A DNA stretch of 64,000 nt from Methanomassiliicoccaceae archaeon UBA421 (GCA_002498365.1 DAHB01000003.1:212430-276429), one strand, 5' to 3'; counted from the stretch's first letter, positions 33,728-43,747 are shown. Numbers and translations: made by a program. Notes: generated from the letters alone by a model not told the origin.

Positions 33728-35965
33728 TTAATCACACTTGGTCCATCCGCAGGCCTTGCATACGTTGCATCCGCCCTGGAACTCGAGCTCGGAACCGCAC
33801 TTCGGACAGGGGTTTATGACCTTCCTCGCCGACTCCGGAGGGATGTTCTCGATGCCGTTGACCTCTATCTGCATCTCCTTCCACATGTCCAAGAGGGCGT
33901 ATCCAACCGCCATGGGGCAGCACGATCCCTTGCTGGTGTCATGCTTGGTGAACGTCCTAACAGTGTAAGAGGGACACGAGCCGCAGCTCTTGAGCTGGTC
34001 CACTATAGAGTAAACGTCGCATCCGCTCCTGGCGGCCAGGGATATCATCCTCGAGAGGCCTATCATGAAGTTGTTGCATCCGCCGGTGGAGCCTTTGTTG
34101 AGATAAGCTTCCACGAGTTCGCCGGTCTCCGGGTCGAAGAACGCAGTACAATGGAGGCTTCCGCAGCCGGTCATTAGCTTTCTCTTCTTGCCAACGACGT
34201 TGTCTCCGACCTCGAGTACGGAACCGCGCCTCTTCTTCTCGGCCTCCTCTTCCTCCATTTCCTTCTTTTTCTTTTCTTCCGTCTCTTTCGGGGTGAGTAT
34301 GCTGTCGCGCTTGCATCCGTCCCTGAAGACCGTCACACCTTTGCAGCCCTTCTCCCAGGCGTATAGATACAGGCCTTCGATGTCGGATTCGGGGAAGTCC
34401 GTGTGAAGATTTACCGTAGAGCTTATCGAGGCGTCGATGTGCTTCTGCCAGGTGGCCTGCATTTCTATGCGTTGCCTGTAATCCAGAACCTGGGCGTTGG
34501 TGAAGTAGTCAGGCAGTTCGGAATCGTCCAGGTAGCCGCGCTCCTCCATGAACTCCTTGACCACAGGGGTATAGACCTTGTAGTATTCGTCCTTGTTCGA
34601 AAGAGAAACGGTCCTGCGCTCGTAATAGTTGGCGAATATGGGCTCTATCCCGCCGGATATCCCCAGCATGGTGGAGAGGGTGCCCGTAGGTGCTATGGTC
34701 AGCAGCTGCGAGTTCCTGATCCCGTACATGGCGACGAGGTCCCTGGTCTCCTGGGTAGTGTTCTCCATGAAGTACGGGGAGGACAGGACCTGCTCGATGA
34801 CGCACTTGGGGAACATCCCATCCTCCGAGGCCATCAGGGCCGATTCCCGGATCGCCGCATCGGCCATGATGAACGCAAGCCTGTCGCAGAACTCCACCGC
34901 CTCCTCGGACCCGTACCTGAGCCTGAGCCTTATGAGCATGTCAGCGAGGCCCATTATGCCCAGGCCGATCTGCCTCCAGTCCCTGACGGACTCCTTCTGC
35001 TCCTGGAGCGGGTGGAGCGGGAGGCCTTCGTCCAGGACTTCGTTGAGGCCGCGGACGCATATGCCGACCGCATCTCTGAACTCGTCCTCCATGAACAGCC
35101 CTTCTTTGACAAAGGCCGCAAGGTTTATGCTTCCCAGGAGGCAGCTCCCGCCCGCCGGAAGGGGCTCTTCGGCGCAGGGGTTGGTCCCGGCATACGAGTA
35201 GTCAGGGAACTCGCTCAGCAGGTTCCAGTCCGATATCCGGTCCCAGAACAAGCATCCCGGCTCTCCGTAGTCCCAGTTGGCGCTGCAGAGTTTCTTGAAG
35301 AACGCGTTGGCGTCTATCTCTTTGGCGACCGTCCCTCCGGTCTCCGGCCTCGTGAATTTTTGCACATAGCCGCTGTGGTCCCTGACCGCACGCATGAACT
35401 CGTCCGTCATACGTATCGACATGTTGGCCTTCGTTACGCGTTCGAGGTCTGTCTTCACGCCCATGAACTCCTCCATGTCCGGATGTTCGCAGGATATCGA
35501 CAGCATGAGGGCCCCGCGGCGTCCGCGCTGCCCGATGAGGCCCGTGACCATTGAATAGAGGTCGGTGAAGGACACGGACCCGGAGGTCTCGGATGCCGTG
35601 TTGTTGATCTTCGCGCCCCTCGGCGCCAGTTTGGAAAGGTCTATGCCTGCGCCCCCGCCGTAGCTGAAGGTTCGGGCCAGCTTTCCCGCGGTCTCGAATA
35701 TGGATTCGATGGAATCTTCCGGAGGGGTCAGGACGTAGCAGTTGGAATAGGTGACCTTGATGCCCGTCTTGTGCAGGCCGCGGTTGGCGAGGATCCTACC
35801 TCCGAAAAGGAATTTCTTCTCCGCAACCATCCTGCGGATATCCTTGTTGCCTTCGGAAATGCGATCGAGCCACATGTCGAAAGATTCTCCGCTGTGGCAG
35901 TATTTCTTCTGCCAGATGTCGATCCCCAGCTGATTATCCCTTCCGAGCCAATCCTCGATCTCCAT
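33728..35965 (-). CDS. nrdJ: Adenosylcobalamin-dependent ribonucleotide reductase (class II)
   Basis: A 745-residue class II reductase making deoxynucleotides with coenzyme B12. The substrate region has KVTYSNCYVLTPP and the finger-loop motif GTNPCAEEPLPAGGSC, the second catalytic Cys lies in the C-terminal part of the barrel, and the TSCPD-type domain near residue 600 contains GCGSLHCTAFFDPETGE. The C-terminus carries a zinc ribbon (CPKCGSELEF, CNVCKACGWTKCD). No ATP-cone is seen. Likely monocistronic, divergent from psmB. Confidence 0.95.
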   Translation of the reverse strand: MEIEDWLGRDNQLGIDIWQKKYCHSGESFDMWLDRISEGNKDIRRMVAEKKFLFGGRILANRGLHKTGIKVTYSNCYVLTPPEDSIESIFETAGKLARTFSYGGGAGIDLSKLAPRGAKINNTASETSGSVSFTDLYSMVTGLIGQRGRRGALMLSISCEHPDMEEFMGVKTDLERVTKANMSIRMTDEFMRAVRDHSGYVQKFTRPETGGTVAKEIDANAFFKKLCSANWDYGEPGCLFWDRISDWNLLSEFPDYSYAGTNPCAEEPLPAGGSCLLGSINLAAFVKEGLFMEDEFRDAVGICVRGLNEVLDEGLPLHPLQEQKESVRDWRQIGLGIMGLADMLIRLRLRYGSEEAVEFCDRLAFIMADAAIRESALMASEDGMFPKCVIEQVLSSPYFMENTTQETRDLVAMYGIRNSQLLTIAPTGTLSTMLGISGGIEPIFANYYERRTVSLSNKDEYYKVYTPVVKEFMEERGYLDDSELPDYFTNAQVLDYRQRIEMQATWQKHIDASISSTVNLHTDFPESDIEGLYLYAWEKGCKGVTVFRDGCKRDSILTPKETEEKKKKEMEEEEAEKKRRGSVLEVGDNVVGKKRKLMTGCGSLHCTAFFDPETGELVEAYLNKGSTGGCNNFMIGLSRMISLAARSGCDVYSIVDQLKSCGSCPSYTVRTFTKHDTSKGSCCPMAVGYALLDMWKEMQIEVNGIENIPPESARKVINPCPKCGSELEFQGGCNVCKACGWTKCD

Positions 35966-36604
35966 GATACAGTTTCTCCGTCCGCGGTGATGCCCTATAG
36001 GTTAATATCGATTTGCTAGCACACCGTTTTGAACATAAATACGCAATAAATTGTAACCTTCCACAGGGAAAAACGGAAAGAAAGGATTTTAAATCTATGT
36101 TCCAGGTCCTTGTTCGGACGGATTCCGGTTCGGACACTGCTGCAGGGAAGCCCTGCGAGCCCGGTCCCCGACAGGCGTACGGAGATGGGGCTTCCGCCGA
36201 TCGCATGCACCGCCTGTTCAGCCGCATTCCTGGAGCTTGTCGCTCCCGGGACGGCCGGGGCGAAGAACATGGGGAAAAATCTCACGGCGATCGCACCGGC
36301 CATGGTCATGGCGTACGGGCACAGACCGATGGGGCCGTGGCGCCGGATATTACGGCCGCGACGAGCCCCTCAGGGACCGGCACGATGGTGCCTGCCCTCT
36401 CCGGAATATGCGCTTTCTATTCCCCGGACCCCGTACGATGGCTTCTTTATCCGTTGCCGAACGCCCGCGGCAGGGGAGGGTCTGCGGCCTCGGGCCAAAT
36501 ATTCGGTTCGAGGCTGAAATGAAAACATATATAATCAACGAAAGTATGGGTGTCAGTAAGCCCGGTGCGGCTGATTCTTATATTACAAATCTGAGGTAAA
36601 ACAA
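35966..36604. other. 639-bp intergenic region without a convincing gene
   Basis: Between nrdJ and psmB. A TTTTAAAT box near 36088 is followed by 400 bp of GC-rich sequence with short stems such as GCAGGG/CCCTGC near 36145. The longest frames (up to 169 residues) have biased, low-complexity composition and no ribosome-binding site. One frame has a hydrophobic stretch (NLTAIAPAMVMAYGHRPMG) that may be a remnant. Either a decayed gene or a structured RNA is possible. The promoter of psmB lies at its right end. Confidence 0.4.
36525..36537 (+). promoter_or_regulatory. TATA box of psmB
   Basis: ACATATATAATC lies about 70 bp upstream of the psmB ATG. The predicted leader of roughly 45 bases ends in GAGGT, eight bases from the start codon. 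Confidence 0.5.
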
Positions 36605-37240
36605 ATGGCAGGGGATGAAATTCTTAAGACAGGTACAACCACGATCGGCCTAAAACTGAAGGACGGCGTTATACTGGCCACCGATCAGAGGGCGACGATG
36701 GGGAACTTGATCGCTAACAGCGATGTTAGGAAGGTCTACCCTCTGTCGGACAACATAGGAATGACCATTGCGGGCTCCGTCGGGGACGCGCAGCTGATGG
36801 TCAGGTACATGACGGCGGAGATCGCGCTGTATTCCATGAAGAAGGGCACTCAGATCTCGGTCAGATCGGCCGCAACCCTTGTTTCAAACGTCATACGCCA
36901 GGGATTCTACCTCGGACTCATAGTCGGCGGCTACGACCCCTCGGGCGGCCACGTCTACAGCATCGACGGCGCCGGAGGATACCTGGAGGACAAATACATG
37001 TCCGTCGGTTCAGGCTCGGTCTTCGCGCTGGGTTCCCTCGAGGGCTCGTTCAAGGACGGCATGACCAAGGACGAGGGCATGGACGTCGCCATAACCGCCC
37101 TCAACTCCTCGAGGAGGAGGGACACGTTCAGCGGCGATGGCTTTATGATGGCGTACATCGATAAGGACGGTTATCAGGAGATTCCGCAGTCCGAGATCGT
37201 CGAGCGTTGCGAGAAGCTCGGGTTCCGCTACCCGAATTAA
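36605..37240 (+). CDS. psmB: Proteasome beta subunit
   Basis: A 211-residue N-terminal nucleophile hydrolase. The short propeptide MAGDEILKTG is followed by TTTIGLKLKDGVILATDQRA, so cleavage before Thr11 would expose the catalytic threonine. The GSGSVFALG region and the DGFMMAYID segment near the end fit archaeal PsmB. With alpha subunits it forms the 20S core. An aCPSF1 gene follows 83 bp downstream, a frequent archaeal arrangement. Confidence 0.97.
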   Translation: MAGDEILKTGTTTIGLKLKDGVILATDQRATMGNLIANSDVRKVYPLSDNIGMTIAGSVGDAQLMVRYMTAEIALYSMKKGTQISVRSAATLVSNVIRQGFYLGLIVGGYDPSGGHVYSIDGAGGYLEDKYMSVGSGSVFALGSLEGSFKDGMTKDEGMDVAITALNSSRRRDTFSGDGFMMAYIDKDGYQEIPQSEIVERCEKLGFRYPN

Positions 37241-37323
37241 ACCGGTTTCAAAACCTTTAATTTTTAACAATTTAGAATATAACAGGCGTCGTTGTTTTCT
37301 ATCGGCGCCTTGGCAGGATTCAA

Positions 37324-39228
37324 ATGAACGCAGACAGGCTGTTCGACAGCCTAAGGGAAGAGGTCACCCGGCTTGCGCCGGAGAACCTCGAAATATCCTC
37401 AATCGAATTCGAGGGGCCCTTGGTTGTCGTCTATACAAAAGAGTACGACAAGGTATCAGGCAACAACAAGGCCGCGAGGGATCTAGCGCAGAGCCTACAC
37501 AAAAGAGTGGACATCAGGCCGGACCCATCAACGCTGGGCGACCCATCTGTGGTGGAGGGAAAGCTCCGCTCCATGATACCTGAGGCGGCGGGGATTTTCG
37601 ACATATTTTTCAACGACGAAACAGGCGAGGCAATTGTGGAGGCGATAAAGCCGGACGTTGTCAAGGGAGACGAAGGTTCGCTGATACTCAACCTGAAACA
37701 GGAGACGGGATGGAACGTCAAAGTGATCCGTACCCCTCCGATACCGTCCAAGACCATCTCCGACGTCCGCGGATATCTGAGGGCGTACAGGGACGACAGG
37801 CACGATATGCTGCGCCGGGTGGCGAAGAAGCTCGCCCGCCCCATGATTGGAGGGGAGCAGTGGGTCAGGGTCACGGCCATGGGAGGATTCAGGCAGGTCG
37901 GAAGGTCCGCATCCCTCCTCACCACGAGGGAGAGCAAGGTCCTTATCGACTGCGGCCTCGACCCCGGGAGCGAGGAGACGCCATACTTCGCGATCCCGGA
38001 GGCTCAGCCGCTAAGCGATCTGGACGCCGTGGTGATAACCCACGCCCATCTCGACCACTGCGGCACTCTTCCCGCGCTTTTCAAATACGGCTACGACGGA
38101 CCCGTGTACTGCACCGCTCCCACACGCGACCTCATGGCGCTCCTCCAGCTGGACAACATCAAGCTGGGCTTCGGAGAGGGCAGGAAGAACCTCTACGAGG
38201 CGAAGGACGTGCGCAACGAGATGATGCACACCATCCCTCTGAAGTACAACGAGACCACGGATATCGCTCCCGATGTCCGCCTCACCCTGTACAACGCAGG
38301 GCACATACTGGGCTCGTCGATAGCCCACTTCCACGTGGGTGACGGCCTCCACAATGTGGCATTCACCGGAGATACCAAATTCGAAAAGACCTGGCTCTTC
38401 AACCCGGCCAACAACAAGTTCCCCCGCCTCGAGTCGCTCGTGATAGAATCCACATACGGCGGAAGGAATGACGAGCAGCCCTCCAGGGCGGACGCCTCTG
38501 AAGAGCTCGGGAAGCTGATGAGGCAGGCCACCGAGGGCGGGGGCAAGGTCCTCATCCCGGTCTTCGCGGTGGGAAGGTCCCAGGAGGTCATGCTGGTGAT
38601 CGAGGAGCTGATGCGCACCGGAAAGATACCGACGCTGAAAGTCTATCTCGACGGCATGATATGGGAGGCGACGGCGATACACACGGCCTACCCGGAGTAT
38701 CTGAACAGCCAGCTCAGGACCCGCATATTCCAGCAGGACGAAAACCCGTTCCTGTCGCCCATATTCAAGAGGGTGGAGACCTCGGGCATGAGGGAGGAGA
38801 TATGCCATTCCCCCGACCCCTGCATCGTGCTTGCAACTAGCGGCATGATGTCCGGCGGCCCGGTCATGGAGTATTTCAGGGAATGGGCGGACGACGAGAG
38901 GAACTGGCTTCTTTTCGTCGGATATCAGAGCGAAGGCAGCATGGGACGCACGATACAGAGAGGGCGCACCGACATAACCCTTAACCACCGCGGAAAATCC
39001 ATCAATCTGAAGATCAGGATGAACCGCGAAACCGTGGACGGATTCTCGGGCCACTCGGACCGCAAGCAACTGATGAAGTACATATCCACGATGGAGCCGA
39101 GGCCCGACAAGATACTGATCGGCCACGGCGAGGACCGCAAATGCTCCGACCTGGCATCTTCCATATACAAGAAGTTCGGGATCGAGACCAAGGCCCCCCA
39201 GAACCTGGAGACCATAAGGCTCAGATGA
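37324..39228 (+). CDS. aCPSF1, KH/beta-CASP ribonuclease (transcription termination factor)
   Basis: A 634-residue protein. Two KH-like domains fill residues 1-145, followed by a metallo-beta-lactamase domain with THAHLDHCG (near residue 241), then a beta-CASP domain (PVFAVGRSQEVM, ATSGMMSGGP) and late motifs FSGHSDRKQL and LIGHGED. This is archaeal CPSF1 (FttA), an endoribonuclease that cuts U-rich 3' ends and drives transcription termination. Length is standard. Confidence 0.96.
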   Translation: MNADRLFDSLREEVTRLAPENLEISSIEFEGPLVVVYTKEYDKVSGNNKAARDLAQSLHKRVDIRPDPSTLGDPSVVEGKLRSMIPEAAGIFDIFFNDETGEAIVEAIKPDVVKGDEGSLILNLKQETGWNVKVIRTPPIPSKTISDVRGYLRAYRDDRHDMLRRVAKKLARPMIGGEQWVRVTAMGGFRQVGRSASLLTTRESKVLIDCGLDPGSEETPYFAIPEAQPLSDLDAVVITHAHLDHCGTLPALFKYGYDGPVYCTAPTRDLMALLQLDNIKLGFGEGRKNLYEAKDVRNEMMHTIPLKYNETTDIAPDVRLTLYNAGHILGSSIAHFHVGDGLHNVAFTGDTKFEKTWLFNPANNKFPRLESLVIESTYGGRNDEQPSRADASEELGKLMRQATEGGGKVLIPVFAVGRSQEVMLVIEELMRTGKIPTLKVYLDGMIWEATAIHTAYPEYLNSQLRTRIFQQDENPFLSPIFKRVETSGMREEICHSPDPCIVLATSGMMSGGPVMEYFREWADDERNWLLFVGYQSEGSMGRTIQRGRTDITLNHRGKSINLKIRMNRETVDGFSGHSDRKQLMKYISTMEPRPDKILIGHGEDRKCSDLASSIYKKFGIETKAPQNLETIRLR

Positions 39229-39262
39229 GCGGACCCCGAAGGGTAAATGGTTTGGTGAGCTC

Positions 39263-39802
39263 TCACCAGTTAGTAGCTCTTATCTCGAAGTAGGACTGGG
39301 GGTGCTTGCACACCGGGCATACCTTGGGCGCCTCGGCAGCGACGTGTATGTAACCGCAGTTGTTGCACTTCCACATCACGACCTTGTCCCTCTTGAAGAC
39401 CATGCCCTGCTCGATGTTCTTGAGAAGCGCCAGATATCTCTCCTCGTGATCTTTCTCGACACCGCCCACGGCATCGAAAAGGGCGGCGATCTGCAGGAAT
39501 CCCTCCTCGCGGGCGACCTTTGCGAACTCGGGGTACATCTCGTTCGTCTCATAGTTTTCGCCTTCGGCGGCATCCTTCAGGTTAGCGACCGTGTCGGGTA
39601 TGCAGTTGTCATGGAGCGCCTTGAACCAGAGCTTTGCATGCTCCTTTTCGTTCTCTGCCGTCTCCATGAATATGTTAGCGATCTGCTCATATCCTTCCTT
39701 CTTCGCCTGCGACGCATAATAGGTGTATTTCGTCCTGGCCATGCTCTCGCCGGCAAAAGCGCTGTTAAGATTTGCCTCTGTCTTCGATCCTTTGAGTTCC
39801 AT
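39263..39802 (-). CDS. Rubrerythrin
   Basis: A 179-residue protein with an N-terminal four-helix di-iron domain (metal-binding glutamates in NSAFAGESMAR and AENEKEHAKLW, later GGVEKDHEERY) and a C-terminal rubredoxin-like domain (CNNCGYIH and CPVCKHPQSYF). Rubrerythrin reduces hydrogen peroxide in anaerobes. It is convergent with aCPSF1 and probably monocistronic. Confidence 0.96.
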   Translation of the reverse strand: MELKGSKTEANLNSAFAGESMARTKYTYYASQAKKEGYEQIANIFMETAENEKEHAKLWFKALHDNCIPDTVANLKDAAEGENYETNEMYPEFAKVAREEGFLQIAALFDAVGGVEKDHEERYLALLKNIEQGMVFKRDKVVMWKCNNCGYIHVAAEAPKVCPVCKHPQSYFEIRATNW

Positions 39803-39886
39803 ATTTCACCTCGGCCCGGCTAGGCTTTGAGCAGATATGAACTTATCTTTATTCGATTCACGATGTTAAGTATTGTTTATTGACGA

Positions 39887-40516
39887 TCAGATCTTTTTAG
39901 GTTTGTGACCGAATCCTTTCTTGAGGTCACCCTTTGGATCGAAGTGATTGTTCAGTAGCTTCGCGAGGTTTTTCTTCGCGTTCTGGTTGTCGGGATCGAT
40001 TGAAATGATGGCTTCCAATTCCTTCTTGGCCTTCACATAGTCCCTGAGGTCGTTCAGCAGAAGAGAAGCGTAATTGATGCGGTAATCGCTGTTCCTCGGG
40101 TCCTTGGCTATGGCCTTGCAATAGTATTCGGCAGACTTTTTGAAGTCCAGCATCTGCATTTTCAGAAAGGTGCCGTAAGCGTCGAACACATCCGATGAAG
40201 GGTCCAGCTCCACAAGGCGGCGGTACAGCTCGTCGGTCTCCTTATTGTATTTCTTCTTGGAGCTCAGGGCCGTAACCTTGGCCTTGAGGCAGTCCAGATT
40301 ATCGGGCTCCAGATCCGATACGACGTCCAGCTGGAAGACGCCGAAGTCGAACATGTTCAGACCGTAGATGTATATGTTAGACAGTAGGATACGGGGCTTG
40401 GCGTTGTGCGGGTCGTCCCTCAGGTACTCTTCAAGGGTCTTCGCGGCCCCTTCCGGGTTCCCGCTGGAGCTCTGACGCTTGGCTCGTTCCATGGCCTCGT
40501 ACGCTGGGTCCTTCAT
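39887..40516 (-). CDS. Tetratricopeptide-repeat protein
   Basis: A 209-residue helical protein. TPR-like repeats are visible at GNPEGAAKTLEEYLRDDP, KETDELYRRLVELDPSSD, KKSAEYYCKAIAKDPRN and AKKELEAIISIDPDN. It ends in a basic tail (KKGFGHKPKKI). Probably a protein-interaction scaffold; partners unknown. ATG 40516 is chosen because the upstream extension is not TPR-like and runs into the divergent gene. Confidence 0.82.
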   Translation of the reverse strand: MKDPAYEAMERAKRQSSSGNPEGAAKTLEEYLRDDPHNAKPRILLSNIYIYGLNMFDFGVFQLDVVSDLEPDNLDCLKAKVTALSSKKKYNKETDELYRRLVELDPSSDVFDAYGTFLKMQMLDFKKSAEYYCKAIAKDPRNSDYRINYASLLLNDLRDYVKAKKELEAIISIDPDNQNAKKNLAKLLNNHFDPKGDLKKGFGHKPKKI

Positions 40517-40589
40517 GATTCCCCGAAGGAAAGCTAGCGTATAATTCTTCTCAGTAATGTTTTTCAAATCCGCAGGGGATGTCCCCGAG

Positions 40590-41033
40590 ATGGCGACGAA
40601 GATATACCTGGCCGGCCCGCTGTTCTGCGAAGCGGAGCTGGATTTCAATGAAAAGCTCGCCGGGCGGCTGAGGGGGCACGGCTTCGAGGTGCTTTTGCCC
40701 CAGGAGCTCGGCATCGACGTGAGAAGCATCATCGCGGCATATGACAACGATGCCTACGTCCCGATATTCGAATCGGACCTGGACGCACTTAAAAGCTGCG
40801 ACGTGCTGGTCATGGTGATGGACGGGAGGGTCCCGGACGAGGGCGCATGCGTCGAGCTGGGTATCGCCTTCGGAGCAGGAATGGAATGCTTCGGCTTCAA
40901 GACGGATATACGGACATCGGAATACGGAACGGACAATTTCATGATCACCGGCGCCTTGAAGGGTAGGGTCGCCAATGACGCGGAAAGCCTCAGAGACATG
41001 ATAAATTCCGTTATTGGCACATCTAACGGTTAA
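40590..41033 (+). CDS. Nucleoside 2-deoxyribosyltransferase family protein
   Basis: A 147-residue protein with the family start KIYLAGPLFCEAELDFN, an acidic active-site region ALKSCDVLVMVMDG and DEGACVELGIAFGAG (catalytic-type glutamate). Members cleave or exchange the N-glycosidic bond of (deoxy)nucleosides or nucleotides. Length fits the family. It is followed by a DUF2188 protein after 26 bp. Confidence 0.88.
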   Translation: MATKIYLAGPLFCEAELDFNEKLAGRLRGHGFEVLLPQELGIDVRSIIAAYDNDAYVPIFESDLDALKSCDVLVMVMDGRVPDEGACVELGIAFGAGMECFGFKTDIRTSEYGTDNFMITGALKGRVANDAESLRDMINSVIGTSNG

Positions 41034-41059
41034 ATACGGTTAAGTCGATTATCGCCCCG

Positions 41060-41317
41060 ATGACGCCTGCAAACTCGGAAAAACCCGTTCCGGACGAAAA
41101 AGAGATCAAGCCGAAGTCCGGCTCCAAGACCTATAGGATCGTCCACGACAAAGAGGAGAACAAGTGGAGGGTGAAGGCCGACGGAGCTAAACGTGCCATC
41201 GGCTACTATAACACGAAGGTCGAGGCCGAACAGAAGGTCAAAGAACTGAAGGCCAATAACAAGGAGGCGAAGGTCTCGGTCCACAAGATGGACGGCAAGT
41301 TCCAGAAGCAGAAGTGA
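41060..41317 (+). CDS. DUF2188 domain protein
   Basis: An 85-residue basic protein. After a flexible N-terminus comes one DUF2188 unit: TYRIVHDKEENKWRVKADG, then GYYNTKVEAEQKVKELKANN and VHKMDGKFQ. Function of the family is unknown; it may bind nucleic acid. Probably cotranscribed with the deoxyribosyltransferase gene. Confidence 0.8.
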   Translation: MTPANSEKPVPDEKEIKPKSGSKTYRIVHDKEENKWRVKADGAKRAIGYYNTKVEAEQKVKELKANNKEAKVSVHKMDGKFQKQK

Positions 41318-41359
41318 CCTTCCGGTCGGGGAACGGACAGATATAGGTGAGCGGCCTCT

Positions 41360-42463
41360 TTAGAGGTCGCTCTCCCGGTACTTCTTCAGTTTCTTTTGTT
41401 TCTCGTCGTTGAAGTTGTCGACAAGTCCTTTTTTAAACTGGCTATAGAAGTTGTTGACATATATGAAAGAATAAAGAATGGATGTGACCCCCATCAGCAG
41501 TATGTAGCTGCCGTATGTGATCAGGACCTTGGAGAAATCCATATCCAGGTATGCCAGCAGAGTTATCAGAAGCATGAAGAAGGTTATGGCCAGTACGCTC
41601 ATGCTCAGGCGCCTCTTCATCCCTCTCCAGAGATAAAGCTCCCTCGGGGCCTGGGATATCGCCTTCGCGCCGACGGCACGTATGATGTGCCAGGGTATTA
41701 TCAGGGCCGCTATGAAAAGCGAAAGAAGAAGAGAGACCATGACCATCTCCTCTATCGGCATCTCGTTCACGAAGTAGGGGTTCAGGAAGATGTACGAGCA
41801 GATTATGAAACCCATATAGAATATGTCGAAAGCCACCTCCTTAAAGACCTCCGAATTGAATTTTCCGTCGTCCCCCTCGGGTTCCAGAACCACGTCCTTC
41901 ACATCGATTATGTCCGGGACGTCGAAAAGCCACAATGCGATCTTTTTCGTCTTGCTCTCGGGATCGCGGCTAACAAGTCCCAGCATCAGCCTGGAGAAGT
42001 ATCTTCTGAAATAAGCGGATATGACAGAGGAGACCGCTATGGCCACGAAGAGGACAGTCGTCTCTATGACGTAGAATCCTGCCAGCATCGTTCTGACGGT
42101 GACTTCTCCGTCACCCATGAAGAAGTAGAAACGGCTGATGAAGAGGTTGGGTGCGAAACCCTTGCCGTAGATGTAGAACAGCGCGTAGGAAAGGATGATG
42201 GGAAGAAGTATCAGGACCGGGACGACGTAACGATACTTTATCATGGGCGAGTCCATGAAGAATGCGCACAGGACGCCAAGCGCCACGAACCCCACAACGA
42301 AACCGACGCATAGCCAGTACAGTATATCATAGGTCGTGCTGGCCGAGTACTCCGTGGAAAGTATTCCCACCGTCAGCAGGCAGCTCAATATCACCAACGG
42401 GAAATATGTGATGATGATCGCGTCGAGCTTCTCGTGCCTGGGTTTAGCGTCGTTTGATCCCAT
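41360..42463 (-). CDS. Polytopic membrane protein, unknown function
   Basis: A 367-residue protein with about eight hydrophobic helices: four in the first 150 residues, then a charged cytoplasmic loop (about 165-205), and four more between 210 and 345, with a lysine-rich C-terminal tail. I do not recognise a family. It is divergent from HMG-CoA reductase by 88 bp, where both promoters must lie. Confidence 0.6.
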   Translation of the reverse strand: MGSNDAKPRHEKLDAIIITYFPLVILSCLLTVGILSTEYSASTTYDILYWLCVGFVVGFVALGVLCAFFMDSPMIKYRYVVPVLILLPIILSYALFYIYGKGFAPNLFISRFYFFMGDGEVTVRTMLAGFYVIETTVLFVAIAVSSVISAYFRRYFSRLMLGLVSRDPESKTKKIALWLFDVPDIIDVKDVVLEPEGDDGKFNSEVFKEVAFDIFYMGFIICSYIFLNPYFVNEMPIEEMVMVSLLLSLFIAALIIPWHIIRAVGAKAISQAPRELYLWRGMKRRLSMSVLAITFFMLLITLLAYLDMDFSKVLITYGSYILLMGVTSILYSFIYVNNFYSQFKKGLVDNFNDEKQKKLKKYRESDL

Positions 42464-42551
42464 GTTCTGCCTTCCTCACCCCTGGTACATGATCGTCAAT
42501 GACCTTATCCTTTCGCAAATATAATATTAATGGCAACCGATAGGCTGTATC

Positions 42552-43706
42552 ATGGCCGACCCAAAGGGATTGAAGAACAGAGGATATACGCACAGCGATG
42601 TGGACGAACGCCGTGCGGCGGCGGAGGAGTTCAGCGGTGCGTCTCTCGAAAGCATATCCAAATACTGCTTCAGCTCGGAAGCCGCTTCCAAGAACATAGA
42701 GAATATGATCGGGGCCACCCAGATCCCCTTGGGATTCGCGGGACCCGTTACCATCGAGGGAGACTATGCCTCCGGAAGGTTCCTCATCCCTCTGGCGACG
42801 ACCGAGGGTGCCCTGATTGCTTCCATTTCCCGCGGAATGTCTGTTGCCGAGGACGGCGGAGGCATCAGGACCAAGGTGTTCTGGGACGCCATGACCCGCG
42901 CGCCCATATTCAGGGTCAGGGACCTGGCACATTCGGCAGAGGTCATGGAATGGGTCACCGACAACATGGAAATGATAGATGAGGCGGTAGGCAAGACGAC
43001 CTCCCACGGAAAACTTATCGATATCGAGATGCTCCCCAACGGTAGGAGCCTGTACCTCAGATTCGTATATGCCACCGGTGACGCCATGGGAATGAACATG
43101 GCCACCATAGCAACAGAGGCTGCCAGCAGGCTGATAGAGGAGAAGACCGGAGCGACGATGATATCGGTATCCGGCAACATGTGCAGCGACAAGAAGGCGG
43201 CCGCAATAAACATAGTGAGGGGGCGCGGAAAGACCGTTATCGCGGAGGCCCTCATCCCTAAAGAGGTCGTAGGAAAGAGGCTGCATGCGACCGTTGACTC
43301 GATAGTCGAGGTCAACTACCGGAAAAACCTCATGGGCAGCGCTTTGTCCGTGACCCTGGGCGCCAACGCTCACGCCGCCAACATGGCCGCGGCGCTCTAC
43401 ATCGCCACAGGACAGGACCCTGCACAGGTCGTAGGCGCCAGTATGTCCTTCACTTCATGCGAGGACGCCGACGGGGACCTCTATGTCTCCGTCAGAATGC
43501 CGGTGGTAGAGGTGGGAACGGTGGGGGGCGGGACGTCCCTGCCCTGTCAGAAGGAGGCCCTCTCCATGATCGGATGTTCTGGATCCGGGAAGGCCAGAAA
43601 GCTTTCTGAGATCGTGGCCGCCACGGTGCTCGCGGGGGAGCTTTCCAACCTGGCCGCGCAGGCCGCAGGGCAGCTCGGCTCGGCACACAGCGCCCTGGGA
43701 CGCTGA
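42552..43706 (+). CDS. hmgA: 3-hydroxy-3-methylglutaryl-CoA reductase (class I)
   Basis: A 384-residue class I HMGR, reducing HMG-CoA to mevalonate with NADPH for archaeal lipid synthesis. Catalytic motifs are ENMIGATQIPLGFAGPV (Glu), TGDAMGMNM (NADPH site), SGNMCSDKK (Lys), LGANAHAANM, VGTVGGGTSLP and the C-terminal GSAHSALGR (His). Length is typical of the archaeal soluble enzyme. pheT follows with its own TATA-like TTTTTATAGG. Confidence 0.97.
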   Translation: MADPKGLKNRGYTHSDVDERRAAAEEFSGASLESISKYCFSSEAASKNIENMIGATQIPLGFAGPVTIEGDYASGRFLIPLATTEGALIASISRGMSVAEDGGGIRTKVFWDAMTRAPIFRVRDLAHSAEVMEWVTDNMEMIDEAVGKTTSHGKLIDIEMLPNGRSLYLRFVYATGDAMGMNMATIATEAASRLIEEKTGATMISVSGNMCSDKKAAAINIVRGRGKTVIAEALIPKEVVGKRLHATVDSIVEVNYRKNLMGSALSVTLGANAHAANMAAALYIATGQDPAQVVGASMSFTSCEDADGDLYVSVRMPVVEVGTVGGGTSLPCQKEALSMIGCSGSGKARKLSEIVAATVLAGELSNLAAQAAGQLGSAHSALGR

Positions 43707-43747
43707 TCCTGAAAGTCCTTTTATAGGGATTTACCCATGATGTGGAT

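Noticed and set aside
34403..35554. Long plus-strand open frame (383 codons) opposite nrdJ
   Set aside because: It lies wholly inside the strongly conserved nrdJ gene on the other strand and encodes no recognisable motif; it is a shadow caused by GC-rich codon use.
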